Below are positions 14,813 to 22,859 of a stretch of 32,189 bases of DNA, piece after piece. Made by a program: the position numbers and the translations under genes. Each line of letters starts with the position of its first letter. The stretch's first letter is position 1. The notes beneath the pieces are model-generated. The model saw nothing but the letters and a program-made list of their open reading frames with translations. It did not search any database and was not told the DNA's origin. The stretch lies in contig DVGA01000036.1 of the NCBI GenBank assembly GCA_018712985.1, positions 1 to 32,189 on the forward strand, written 5' to 3'. The DNA comes from Candidatus Scatomorpha intestinavium (GTDB taxonomy: Bacteria; Bacillota; Clostridia; Oscillospirales; Oscillospiraceae).

Positions 14813-15703
14813 TCAGCCGCCGACCGCGCTTAGGAAGTCGGCCGCGCTGCCCTCGGCCGTATAGGCCTCGCCTTCACAAAGGCAGGCGAGCCCGCCTCCG
14901 ACGATAAAGACCTCGACGACGATCTCGCCCTCGTCCGAGCTGAAATTGACGCTGTATCCGTCCACGTCCGGCTCGGCCCCGCCGTACGGCCCGGCGTACT
15001 TGAGGATCGAAGCGAGCTCCGGCGCTTCTCCGGCGTCCAGAGAGCTCATGAGCTCCCCGTCCTCATATACCTCCGCCGCCGTGACCTCGGAAGCGCGCAG
15101 GCAGGGCCTCGACGTGTTCATCGCATCGGTTTCGCCGCCCCCGGACGCTTCATCACCGGTCTCAAAGAGCGCGCTCTCCGGCCCGACGGCGTCCTCCTCA
15201 GGCAGGGCGTTATTGACCTCCGGCAGCGCGTCGCTGCCGGCCGCCGGGGCATCTTCCGCGGCTTCAGCCTCCCTGTCGGAGATTTCGCCGGAGCCCTCGC
15301 CCGCTTCGCCCATCATTCCGAAGGCCGCAGGGCTGGAGCCCTCCGAAGGCGCGGCGGCCCGCCCGCCCAGGTGAGGGGCCGCCGCCGCGGCGGCTATCAC
15401 GAGCGCGAGACAGGCGGCCAGGGCAATTATGCGCGATGTGCGGAATTTTTTAGGTTTCTGCTGTCCCGCCGTGGGCATCGGGGAGACGTTAAGGTCTTTT
15501 ATGGCGCTCATCACGTCCGCCTTCAGGGAGGCGGGTGCCTCCTCAGCAGAAAGTGAAAGGGAGATGGCGTTGAACGCGTCATAGACTCTGCGGCACTCCC
15601 TGCATTGCCCGATATGGCGGAGCAGCCCGGTCTTCTGAGGCTCCGACAGCTCCCCGTCTATCAGCAGGCTTATCTCGCGCTGGTATTCGCCGCAGTCTTT
15701 CAC
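14813..15703 (-). CDS. Zinc-finger anti-sigma factor, membrane-anchored
   Basis: 'HIGQCREC' HxxxCxxC motif, TM 'RIIALAACLALVIAAAAAA', acidic extracytoplasmic part; GTG start overlaps the sigma-factor stop. Confidence 0.85.
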   Translation of the reverse strand: MKDCGEYQREISLLIDGELSEPQKTGLLRHIGQCRECRRVYDAFNAISLSLSAEEAPASLKADVMSAIKDLNVSPMPTAGQQKPKKFRTSRIIALAACLALVIAAAAAAPHLGGRAAAPSEGSSPAAFGMMGEAGEGSGEISDREAEAAEDAPAAGSDALPEVNNALPEEDAVGPESALFETGDEASGGGETDAMNTSRPCLRASEVTAAEVYEDGELMSSLDAGEAPELASILKYAGPYGGAEPDVDGYSVNFSSDEGEIVVEVFIVGGGLACLCEGEAYTAEGSAADFLSAVGG

Positions 15704-16329
15704 GTGTCCACACCTCCCTTTCGCCCTTGTGACGCAAGCCCGTCGGGAATGTTCCCGTCCCTGACCAAAAATTCCGTGAGCTTTTTTCTGGCACGGAAAA
15801 TTCGGGACTTGACCGTCCCCTCCTCGAGCTGAAGCGCCTCGCCGATTTCGGCGTAGCTCAGCCCGTCTATCTCCCGCAGCAGGAGTATGCTGCGGAATTC
15901 GGGGCTCAGCGCGTCCAGCCCGCGGCGGACGGCGCCGCGCAGCTCCGCGCGGTCGAGCCCTGCCTCGGGCGAAAAGCGGTCGTCGGGGATCTCCATCTCC
16001 CCGCCCTCGGCCTCGTCGCTGTCGTATGTAAGCGAAACCGTCTGCCGCCTTGAGCGGCTGCGGAGGAAGTCTATGCAGATGTTGCTCGTCAGGCGGTAGA
16101 GCCATACGGAGAACTTGCTGTCCCCCCGGAAGCCGGCCAGCGAGGTGTACGCCCGTATAAAGGCCTCCTGCGCGAGGTCGTGTGCGTCCTCCTCGTTGCC
16201 CACCATGCGCAGAGCAAGGCTGAAGACCCGGTTCTGGTGCTCCGCCACAAGCTCGCCGAAGGCGTCCGTGTCCCCGGAGCGGACTTTTTCAATTATTTCA
16301 AGCTCCTCGTCCCTCGTCACAAGCCTCAC
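15700..16329 (-). CDS. RNA polymerase ECF sigma factor
   Basis: Sigma2 'EEDAHDLAQEAFIRAYTSLAGFRGDSKFSVWLYRLTSNICIDFLRSR', sigma4 'LSYAEIGEALQLEEGTVKSRIFRARKKL'. Confidence 0.95.
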   Translation of the reverse strand: MRLVTRDEELEIIEKVRSGDTDAFGELVAEHQNRVFSLALRMVGNEEDAHDLAQEAFIRAYTSLAGFRGDSKFSVWLYRLTSNICIDFLRSRSRRQTVSLTYDSDEAEGGEMEIPDDRFSPEAGLDRAELRGAVRRGLDALSPEFRSILLLREIDGLSYAEIGEALQLEEGTVKSRIFRARKKLTEFLVRDGNIPDGLASQGRKGGVDT

Positions 16330-16347
16330 CGCCGTTCCTGATTCTGT

Positions 16348-17325
16348 CTATCCTGCGAGCTCCCGCTTTATCCTTGAGAGCTCCTTTTCGATCTCCGCGA
16401 GCGTGCTCACCTGCGTCAGCGCGCGCTTATACTCCGCGGAGTGCGGCACGCCGTGCAGGTACCACGGCAGATGCCCCCGCGCCTCTATGCAGGCGAGGCG
16501 CTCGCCCTTGTACTCCGCCGCCTCGCGCACCGTGCGCAGCGCGCTGTCCAGCCGCTCGCCGAGCGCGGGCCGCTCCGGGGGCGTGGCGTGCGCTATCGCC
16601 GCGTTCGCCGCCGCGAAAATCCACGGGGCGCCGAACGCGCCGCGCCCTATCATGCACAGATCCGCGCCCGTGTAGCGCAGTATGTGCTCCGCGCCCTCCC
16701 CGGAGGCCACGTCGCCGTTGGCGATCACGGGTATTGACACGGCCCGCTTCACGTCCCGTATTATGTCCCAGTCCGCGCGCCCGGCGTACATCTGCACGCG
16801 CGTCCGCCCGTGCACGGCCACCGCGGCGGCCCCGCTGCGCTCGCACATTGCCGCGAACTCCACGGCGTTCACCTCGCCGCCGTCCCAGCCCTTGCGGAAT
16901 TTCACCGTCACCGGCACGCCGGCCGCCTCCGCCACGGCGGAGACGATCTCCGCGGCCAGCGAGGGCGAGCGCATCAGCGCGCTGCCATCCCCGCTCCTGA
17001 CTATTTTTCCCACGGGGCAGCCCATGTTTATGTCTATTATGTCCGCGCGGGAGATTTCAACGGCCCTCCTCGCGCCCTCGGCCATCACCTCGGGCTCGTG
17101 CCCGAAAATCTGCGCGGCCACGGGCCGGCCGTCCCGCTCCGGGACGTACAGCAGCGCCGCGGTCTTTTTGTCCTCGTAGCAGAGGGCCTTGGCGCTGACC
17201 ATCTCCGTGTATACGAGCGCCGCGCCCTGCCGCAGGCACTCGGCGCGGAAGGCCGCGTCCGTCACGCCCGCCATCGGCGCGAGCACGGCCCGGCCCGAAA
17301 GGCGGACGCCGCCTATGCTCACCAT
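16348..17325 (-). CDS. tRNA-dihydrouridine synthase (DusB-like)
   Basis: 'LAPMAGVTDAAFR', 'INMGCPVGKIVRSGDGSALM', 'VAVHGRTR', 'PVIANGDV'; start overlaps exonuclease stop. Confidence 0.94.
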   Translation of the reverse strand: MVSIGGVRLSGRAVLAPMAGVTDAAFRAECLRQGAALVYTEMVSAKALCYEDKKTAALLYVPERDGRPVAAQIFGHEPEVMAEGARRAVEISRADIIDINMGCPVGKIVRSGDGSALMRSPSLAAEIVSAVAEAAGVPVTVKFRKGWDGGEVNAVEFAAMCERSGAAAVAVHGRTRVQMYAGRADWDIIRDVKRAVSIPVIANGDVASGEGAEHILRYTGADLCMIGRGAFGAPWIFAAANAAIAHATPPERPALGERLDSALRTVREAAEYKGERLACIEARGHLPWYLHGVPHSAEYKRALTQVSTLAEIEKELSRIKRELAG

Positions 17326-18074
17326 ACTATGTCCAGCCCCACGGGGCAGTGGTCGCTGCCCGTTATCTCCGGGCAGATGAACGCGCGCTGTATGTTCCCC
17401 GCCACGCGGTCGGAACAGAGGAAGTAGTCGATGCGCCAGCCCACGTTCCTCTCCCGCGAGTTTGCGCGGTAGCTCCACCAGGTATAGGCCCCCTCGAGGT
17501 CGGGATAGAGGTAGCGGAACGTGTCCGTGAACCCGGCGGCGAGCAGCTCGGTCATCTTGCCGCGCTCCTCGTCCGTGAAGCCGGGGTTGAAGTGGTTGGT
17601 CTTTGGGTTTTTCAGGTCTATCTCCTCGTGCGCCACATTCATGTCCCCCGTCGCGAGGACGGGCTTCTTCCTGTCCAGCGAGACGAGGTGCTCGCGGAAG
17701 GCGTCCTCCCACTCCATCCGGTAAGCGAGGCGCCTGAGCTCGTCCTGGGAGTTCGGCGTGTATACGCACACAAGGTAGAACTCGTCGAACTCGAGCGTTA
17801 TCACCCTGCCCTCGGAGTCGTGCTCCGGCAGCCCGAGGTTGTAGCTCACGCTTACCGGCTCCCGGCGGGTGAACACCGCCGTGCCGGAATAGCCCTTCCG
17901 CTCGGCGTAGCACCAGTACTGCTCATAGCCCGGCAGGTCCAGCGTGAGCTGCCCGGGCTGGAGCTTCGTCTCCTGAAGGCAGAAAACGTCCGCGTTCAGT
18001 CCCCAGAAGGCGTCCTCAAAGCCCTTTTTCATGGCGGCGCGCAGGCCGTTTACGTTCCAGGATATCAGCCGCAC
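17319..18074 (-). CDS. Exodeoxyribonuclease III family
   Basis: 'MRLISWNVNGLRAAMKKGF', 'FCLQETKLQ', 'ATGDMNVAHEEIDLKNPKTN', 'GSDHCPVGL'; GTG start. Confidence 0.95.
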   Translation of the reverse strand: MRLISWNVNGLRAAMKKGFEDAFWGLNADVFCLQETKLQPGQLTLDLPGYEQYWCYAERKGYSGTAVFTRREPVSVSYNLGLPEHDSEGRVITLEFDEFYLVCVYTPNSQDELRRLAYRMEWEDAFREHLVSLDRKKPVLATGDMNVAHEEIDLKNPKTNHFNPGFTDEERGKMTELLAAGFTDTFRYLYPDLEGAYTWWSYRANSRERNVGWRIDYFLCSDRVAGNIQRAFICPEITGSDHCPVGLDIVW

Positions 18075-18727
18075 AGCGTGTTCTCCCCCTTCACCGCCAC
18101 AAGGCGGTTTATTTTCACGCCCTGGGCGTGGAATTTGGCCTCATAGTCCGTCATCACGCCCACGGGCCCGTTTCCGTGCAGGTCGCGCGTGACCTCGCGC
18201 AGCTCCCATCCCCCGGCGGCAAGCTGCTCCACGCTCCACTCAAAGAGCGGCGAGTTGTCCGTCTTGAACCATATCTCCCCGCCCGGGGCGAGCGCCGCGG
18301 CGCACAGCCGCTGGAAGGAAGGCGCGGTGAGCCGGCGCTTGAACTGCTTTTTCTTCGGCCATGGATCCGGGAAATTTATGTATATGCGCGACACCTCTCC
18401 CGGCGCGAAGAATTCGCCGAGCTGCGCCGCGTCCCTGTCGAGGAAGCGCACGTTGCCGAGAGAGGCGGCGCAGACGCGCTCCATTGCCACGACCATCGCG
18501 TCCGGCACCTTTTCGATCGCAGCGAAGAGGACCGAGGGGTTCGCCTCCGCCATCCCGGCGGTGAAGCGCCCCTTTCCGCAGCCGAGCTCCACATGCAGCT
18601 CGGAAAACCCGGGGAAATCGCCGAGCCAGCGCCCGCGGTGCGCCTCCGGCGCCGTTTCGAGTACGGCGGCACAGCGCTCCATGCGCGGCAGCAGGTTTGG
18701 CTTTTTTCTCATTCTCACATTTTTCAC
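18065..18727 (-). CDS. trmB: tRNA (guanine-N7-)-methyltransferase
   Basis: 'HVELGCGKGRF', 'RIYINFPDPWPKKKQFKRRLTAPSF'; GTG start at 18727 or ATG at 18712. Confidence 0.93.
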   Translation of the reverse strand: MKNVRMRKKPNLLPRMERCAAVLETAPEAHRGRWLGDFPGFSELHVELGCGKGRFTAGMAEANPSVLFAAIEKVPDAMVVAMERVCAASLGNVRFLDRDAAQLGEFFAPGEVSRIYINFPDPWPKKKQFKRRLTAPSFQRLCAAALAPGGEIWFKTDNSPLFEWSVEQLAAGGWELREVTRDLHGNGPVGVMTDYEAKFHAQGVKINRLVAVKGENTLCG

Positions 18728-18780
18728 GCTCCCTCCCGTGATGATAACACATATCGGGAAAAACATCAATGAAGAAAAGC

Positions 18781-18809
18781 TTGCATAATAATTTGCCGTA
18801 TAGTATAAT
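18781..18809 (+). promoter_or_regulatory. Sigma-A-like promoter of tRNA-Pro
   Basis: TTGCAT-N17-TATAAT, 23 bp upstream of tRNA 5' end. Confidence 0.75.
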
Positions 18810-18832
18810 AAATTTCCTCAAATCAGGCAAAT

Positions 18833-18908
18833 CCGGGTGTTGCGCAGTTGGTAGCGCGCCAGCTTTGGGAGCTGGAGGCCGCGAGTTCGAGTCTCGCCAC
18901 TCGGACCA
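18833..18908 (+). tRNA. tRNA-Pro (anticodon TGG), CCA encoded
   Basis: Acceptor ccgggtg/cactcgg, anticodon stem ccagc/gctgg with loop tttggga, T arm gcgag-ttcgagt-ctcgc, terminal acca. Confidence 0.95.
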
Positions 18909-18947
18909 CGTCGGAGCAAAGTTCACTTTGCTCCGACGTTCTTTTTT
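18908..18947 (+). terminator. Rho-independent terminator of tRNA-Pro
   Basis: Perfect 15-bp inverted repeat acgtcggagcaaagt tc actttgctccgacgt, then T-run. Confidence 0.85.
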
Positions 18948-19169
18948 GCGTTCAGCAAAAAAAGAACGCCATCCGCCCGCTCCTTTGCTCCTCCTTTCCA
19001 AACCGAACCCGCGCGGGCTTCGATTCGGTTTTTCTTTCTGAGAGTCCAAAATGCTTTAACAGCACTCCGGCCAAGCCGGAACCGGCCTCCGTCCGGGGAT
19101 TTGACGGCGCGCCTGTGCCGACGGCCAGAAGGCCGGAGTACGCGGCGCCGCGTCAGGCACCCCGCCTCT

Positions 19170-19967
19170 TTACTCAACCGGCAGCGCGAGCCTGGTCACA
19201 TAGTTGTCTTCCGGGATGCTCAGTGAAGTGTAAGGCGCTACGAGTCCGAGCAGGCGCACTGGGCCGGCAGGGCTGAGGCCTATCTCGCGTATTTTCCGTC
19301 CAAAGGCGTTGAACACCTCCGCGCGCCGCTCATAGCTGCCGTGATACAGGCAGGAAAACACTCTGCACGCGGGATATACGGCCGCATCCTCCGGGGCGTG
19401 CGCGGGGTCGAGCGGTATGCAGCAGGTTATGCCGACCTCGGCGTTTGGAACAAACTCACCGCGTATGAAATCGTCCCGTTCATTGACGAGAAACAGAGGT
19501 TCTGAGGCAAGCAGGCGATAGCCCCGTCCAACCGCCTCGTGGTACAGACCGTACATGGCCCGGTAGCTGTCCTCCACAGTGGAGCCCCGGAACCGTCTCG
19601 CAAAGCAGACATACTCGGGCAGGTCCATATACTCAAAGCGCATCGTCTCACCGCCCTTGACCCGCAGCCTTATCTCCTCGCACGCCCGCTGCAGCATTTG
19701 CAGCCGGGCGTCTGTCCTGGCGAGCAGCTCGGCCGATGTGCCGTTCGTGCGGTAATAGAGCAAAATGTCGTCATAGCTGAGCCCCATGCCGAGGAAGAGC
19801 TGCACCTGCATTACCCAGCTGACGTTGTTGTTGTCGTAATAGCGGTAGCCGCTGCTTTCGTCCACATATGCCGGCCTGAGAAGCCCACGGCTCTCAAGCC
19901 TGAGTATGGTTGCGCGCGAGACCCCACAGCTCCGGCTCACTTCGCTTATCGTAAAAAGGTCTTTCAT
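19170..19967 (-). CDS. MerR family regulator with GyrI-like effector-binding domain
   Basis: 'FTISEVSRSCGVSRATILRLESRGLLRPAYVDESSGYRYYDNNNVSWVMQVQLFLGMGLS'; C-terminal effector-binding-like region; RBS aaggagac. Confidence 0.9.
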   Translation of the reverse strand: MKDLFTISEVSRSCGVSRATILRLESRGLLRPAYVDESSGYRYYDNNNVSWVMQVQLFLGMGLSYDDILLYYRTNGTSAELLARTDARLQMLQRACEEIRLRVKGGETMRFEYMDLPEYVCFARRFRGSTVEDSYRAMYGLYHEAVGRGYRLLASEPLFLVNERDDFIRGEFVPNAEVGITCCIPLDPAHAPEDAAVYPACRVFSCLYHGSYERRAEVFNAFGRKIREIGLSPAGPVRLLGLVAPYTSLSIPEDNYVTRLALPVE

Positions 19968-19986
19968 CAATGTCTCCTTGCAGATG

Positions 19987-20017
19987 TTGACTCGTCCACG
20001 GGTGGACATGATAAATT
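19987..20017 (+). promoter_or_regulatory. Candidate MerR-type operator/promoter for the diguanylate cyclase gene
   Basis: TTGACT (19987-19992), inverted repeat gtccac-gg-gtggac (19994-20007), TAAATT (20012-20017): 19-bp spacer with dyad between the hexamers. Confidence 0.55.
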
Positions 20018-20042
20018 ATATGTAGTAAATTTGAAAAGTCAA
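20015..20042 (-). promoter_or_regulatory. Sigma-A-like promoter of the merR-family gene
   Basis: Minus strand TTGACT-N16-TATAAT (-35 at 20037-20042, -10 at 20015-20020). Confidence 0.55.
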
Positions 20043-20135
20043 GCCACGAGAAAATCAGCTCTTCCGGCTTGTAATCATCTGACGGATACTGTAAAATGTT
20101 AAAAATATGCATTATGAAGTTGGGAGGTGCGTACA

Positions 20136-21839
20136 ATGGGCGAAACAGCCGCCGAAGGCCGGCGGAGCCTTTTAGTCTTCGCGGCGCTCGCCGCGGTCAT
20201 ATTCCTGTTTTTCTGCGCCGCCGTGATATACGCGACGCCGCTGCGCGGCCTGGACAGCTCTTCCGCCCAGCGCATGGATACCGGCTGGAGCTATCTGAGC
20301 GGAGGAGAGTATTTGACCGCGCCCTCCCTGCCCTGCACGCTTGAAACCGGGGAGGACACGCTCGTCCTCCGCCACGCGCTCACCGCGCATGAGCTCCGCG
20401 CGGAGTATGTGCTCACTTTCCGCACGAGGTACAGCTCCATCCGCGTCTACGCGGACGGGGAGCTCATTTACGAGGCGGCGGAGGGCGCGGAGCACGCACT
20501 GAGCAGCATGTGGCACCACATCCCCATGTCCCAATGCGCGGGCTGCCGCGAACTCACGGTTGAGCTGCGCTCCTATGACGGCAGCGGCTCATTTGAAATC
20601 GGCAGCGTCCTGCTGGACAGCCCGGGCGCAATACGCTATACTCTGCTCAGGGACAGCGCCGCCCCTATCACGTTCAGCTCCGTCTGCCTGCTGCTCACGG
20701 TCGTGCTGCTCCTGGCCGCGCTGATCTCCGCGCGCTGGGGCAGCAGGACTCACCTGTCGCTCTTCGCCCTCTCGGCGTTCATGCTCCTCTCGGGAACGTG
20801 GATACTGCTCGACTCCAAGATAACAACGCTGAACGGCGGCAATTATGCGCTATCATATTTTCTCAGCTACGCCGCGTTCTATCTGCTCACCGTGCCGTAT
20901 CTCCTGTATGTCCGGCTGCAGCTTAACGACTTCCGCCGCGGCCTTACGGTGCTCATCTGGGCCTTCATAGCCAACGCCGCACTGTGCCTGGCGCTGCACA
21001 GGGCCGGAGTGGTACAGCTGCGGCAGACGGCCGTGGCCGTACATGCGCTCATAATACTCTCCCTGTCCGTCGTCACTCTCGCCTACTGGCGCAGCGTGGT
21101 CCGGCGGAGGGAAAAGCTGCTCCGCTTTTCCTTTGCCGGGGTTCTCGCCGTCTATGCCTGCGGCCTCGGCTCCATTGCGCTCTATCACCTCGGCCTGCTG
21201 CGCACGGCGAAAAGCGCGCCGCTCTATATTCTCGGCCTGTCGCTCCTGATCGCCGGGACGGTGGCCGACTCAGCCGCCTCATTCGGCCGCTTCTGGCGTC
21301 AGAAGGAGTCCTCCGACCGCTACCGCCGCCTCGCCGTGGAGGACAGCATGACCTCCCTCGGCAACAGGAACGCCTTCCAGCTGCACATGGCCGGCCTTCA
21401 GAGCCGCCAGCCGGAGCGGCTCGCCTTCGTGGCGTTCGACGTGGACGACCTCAAGCAGATAAACGACCGGCTCGGCCACCATGTCGGCGACCAGGCGATA
21501 TACACCGCCGCGCAGTGCATCCGCTCGGTGTTCGGCTCGATGGGCAGCTGCTTCCGCATCGGCGGGGATGAATTTGCCGTCATTGTCACGGGCCGGGCCG
21601 TCTCCCGGGTTCCCGATGCGCTGCCGCGCTTTGCTCACATGGTCGCCGCCCAGTGGGGCCCGCTCCCGGCCTCCACCGGCGTCTCCTACGGCTGGGCGTC
21701 GATAGATATAGGCCCCGACACACCGGTAACGGCAGAGCTCCTCTCCCGGCTGCAGGCCGAGGCGGACCAGTCGCTCTACCGCATGAAGCAGGAGCGCAAA
21801 GGCTGTGATGAGGGTGCAGGCAGCGCCGAGCGGGCCTGA
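20136..21839 (+). CDS. Membrane-bound GGDEF domain diguanylate cyclase
   Basis: TM, extracytoplasmic beta-rich domain, several TMs, then 'AFDVDDLKQINDRLGHHVGDQAI' and 'FRIGGDEFAVIV'; RBS gggaggtg. Confidence 0.92.
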   Translation: MGETAAEGRRSLLVFAALAAVIFLFFCAAVIYATPLRGLDSSSAQRMDTGWSYLSGGEYLTAPSLPCTLETGEDTLVLRHALTAHELRAEYVLTFRTRYSSIRVYADGELIYEAAEGAEHALSSMWHHIPMSQCAGCRELTVELRSYDGSGSFEIGSVLLDSPGAIRYTLLRDSAAPITFSSVCLLLTVVLLLAALISARWGSRTHLSLFALSAFMLLSGTWILLDSKITTLNGGNYALSYFLSYAAFYLLTVPYLLYVRLQLNDFRRGLTVLIWAFIANAALCLALHRAGVVQLRQTAVAVHALIILSLSVVTLAYWRSVVRRREKLLRFSFAGVLAVYACGLGSIALYHLGLLRTAKSAPLYILGLSLLIAGTVADSAASFGRFWRQKESSDRYRRLAVEDSMTSLGNRNAFQLHMAGLQSRQPERLAFVAFDVDDLKQINDRLGHHVGDQAIYTAAQCIRSVFGSMGSCFRIGGDEFAVIVTGRAVSRVPDALPRFAHMVAAQWGPLPASTGVSYGWASIDIGPDTPVTAELLSRLQAEADQSLYRMKQERKGCDEGAGSAERA

Positions 21840-21872
21840 GCGCCCCGATCCGGATTTTGGAGGTATACTTAA

Positions 21873-22325
21873 ATGGAAATATGCACGATTCGCTCCCGCG
21901 CGGAGCTCACCGCCCCGGCGGCGGAGTGGTTTGCGTCGAAATGGGGCATCCCTGCCGTGGAATACTCATCGAGCATGGCCGAGTGCGCCCTTTGCCGCTC
22001 CGCGGTGCCGCAGTGGTATCTGGCCATGGACGGCGGGAAAATCGCCGGCGGCTGCGGCGTGATAGAAAACGACTTCCACGACCGCCGCGACCTTGCGCCG
22101 AACCTGTGCGCGCTGTACGTCGAGCCGGAATACCGCGGCCGCGGCCTGGCGGGGGAGCTGCTCTCCTTCGCGGCGCGGGACATGGCCGCTTTGGGGACAG
22201 GCACGCTGTACCTCATCACGGAGCACGACTCCTTCTATGAGCGCTACGGCTGGGAATATCTCTGCACCGCCCGCCCGGAGGACGGAGGCGGGCCGCTCAG
22301 GCTCTATGTCCTGAAAACGCCGTAA
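21873..22325 (+). CDS. GNAT family N-acetyltransferase
   Basis: 'LCALYVEPEYRGRGLAGELLSFAARDMAALG'; 'YERYGWEY'; RBS ggaggt. Confidence 0.9.
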   Translation: MEICTIRSRAELTAPAAEWFASKWGIPAVEYSSSMAECALCRSAVPQWYLAMDGGKIAGGCGVIENDFHDRRDLAPNLCALYVEPEYRGRGLAGELLSFAARDMAALGTGTLYLITEHDSFYERYGWEYLCTARPEDGGGPLRLYVLKTP

Positions 22326-22335
22326 TAAAAATTAA

Positions 22336-22368
22336 ACGTGCCGGATTTACCTCCGGCACGTTTTTTAT
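22336..22368. terminator. Bidirectional rho-independent terminator
   Basis: acgtgccgga tttacc tccggcacgt flanked by T-rich/A-rich tracts, between convergent genes. Confidence 0.8.
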
Positions 22369-22375
22369 TCGCCCC

Positions 22376-22837
22376 TCACTCGACTTCGACTATTATCTCC
22401 ACCTCGATGGGGATGTTGAAGGGGAGCTGCGGCACAGCGACGGCCGTGCGCGCGTGCTTTCCCGCCTCGCCGAACACCTCGACAAGCAGGTCGGACACGC
22501 CGTTCATGACGGCCGGCTGCGCGGTGAAACCGGGCGCGGAGGCCACGAAGGCCTGCACCTTCACGAACTGCTTCACGCGGTCGAGGTCGCCGAGCTCGTT
22601 TTTGAGCTGGGAGATGAGGTTCAGGCCCGTAAGCCTCGCCGCGGCGTAGCCCTCCTCCTGCGTCAGCTCATCGCCGACCCTGCCGAAAACGACGGGCTTG
22701 CCGTCCTCGAACGGGCCGCCGCCGGAGAAAAAGAGCAGGTTTCCCGTCCTCCTCGCGGTTACGTAGTTCGCCATCGGGCCGGGCGCCTTGGGGAGCTTCA
22801 GCCCGAGTTCTTCGATCTTTGACTCAATAACAGACAT
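22376..22837 (-). CDS. RidA family (YjgF/YER057c/UK114) protein
   Basis: 'NLLFFSGGGPFEDGKPVVFGRVGDELTQEEGYAAARLTGLNLISQLKNELGDLDRVKQFVKVQAFV'. Confidence 0.9.
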   Translation of the reverse strand: MSVIESKIEELGLKLPKAPGPMANYVTARRTGNLLFFSGGGPFEDGKPVVFGRVGDELTQEEGYAAARLTGLNLISQLKNELGDLDRVKQFVKVQAFVASAPGFTAQPAVMNGVSDLLVEVFGEAGKHARTAVAVPQLPFNIPIEVEIIVEVE

Positions 22838-22859
22838 TTTTTATCCTCCTGATTTGCGG

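Noticed and set aside
14813-16105. Full 430-aa frame as the anti-sigma factor
   Set aside because: N-terminal part is an out-of-frame reading of the sigma gene; real start is the GTG at 15703 overlapping the sigma stop.
16348-17913. Full-length 521-aa frame as the Dus protein
   Set aside because: The first ~196 codons are an out-of-frame reading of the exonuclease gene; homology begins at MVSIGGVRLSGRAVLAPMAG (17325).
18833-18947. tRNA-Pro as a mobile-element attachment site
   Set aside because: No integrase, no direct repeat of the tRNA 3' end seen in the window, and it is followed directly by a clean terminator.
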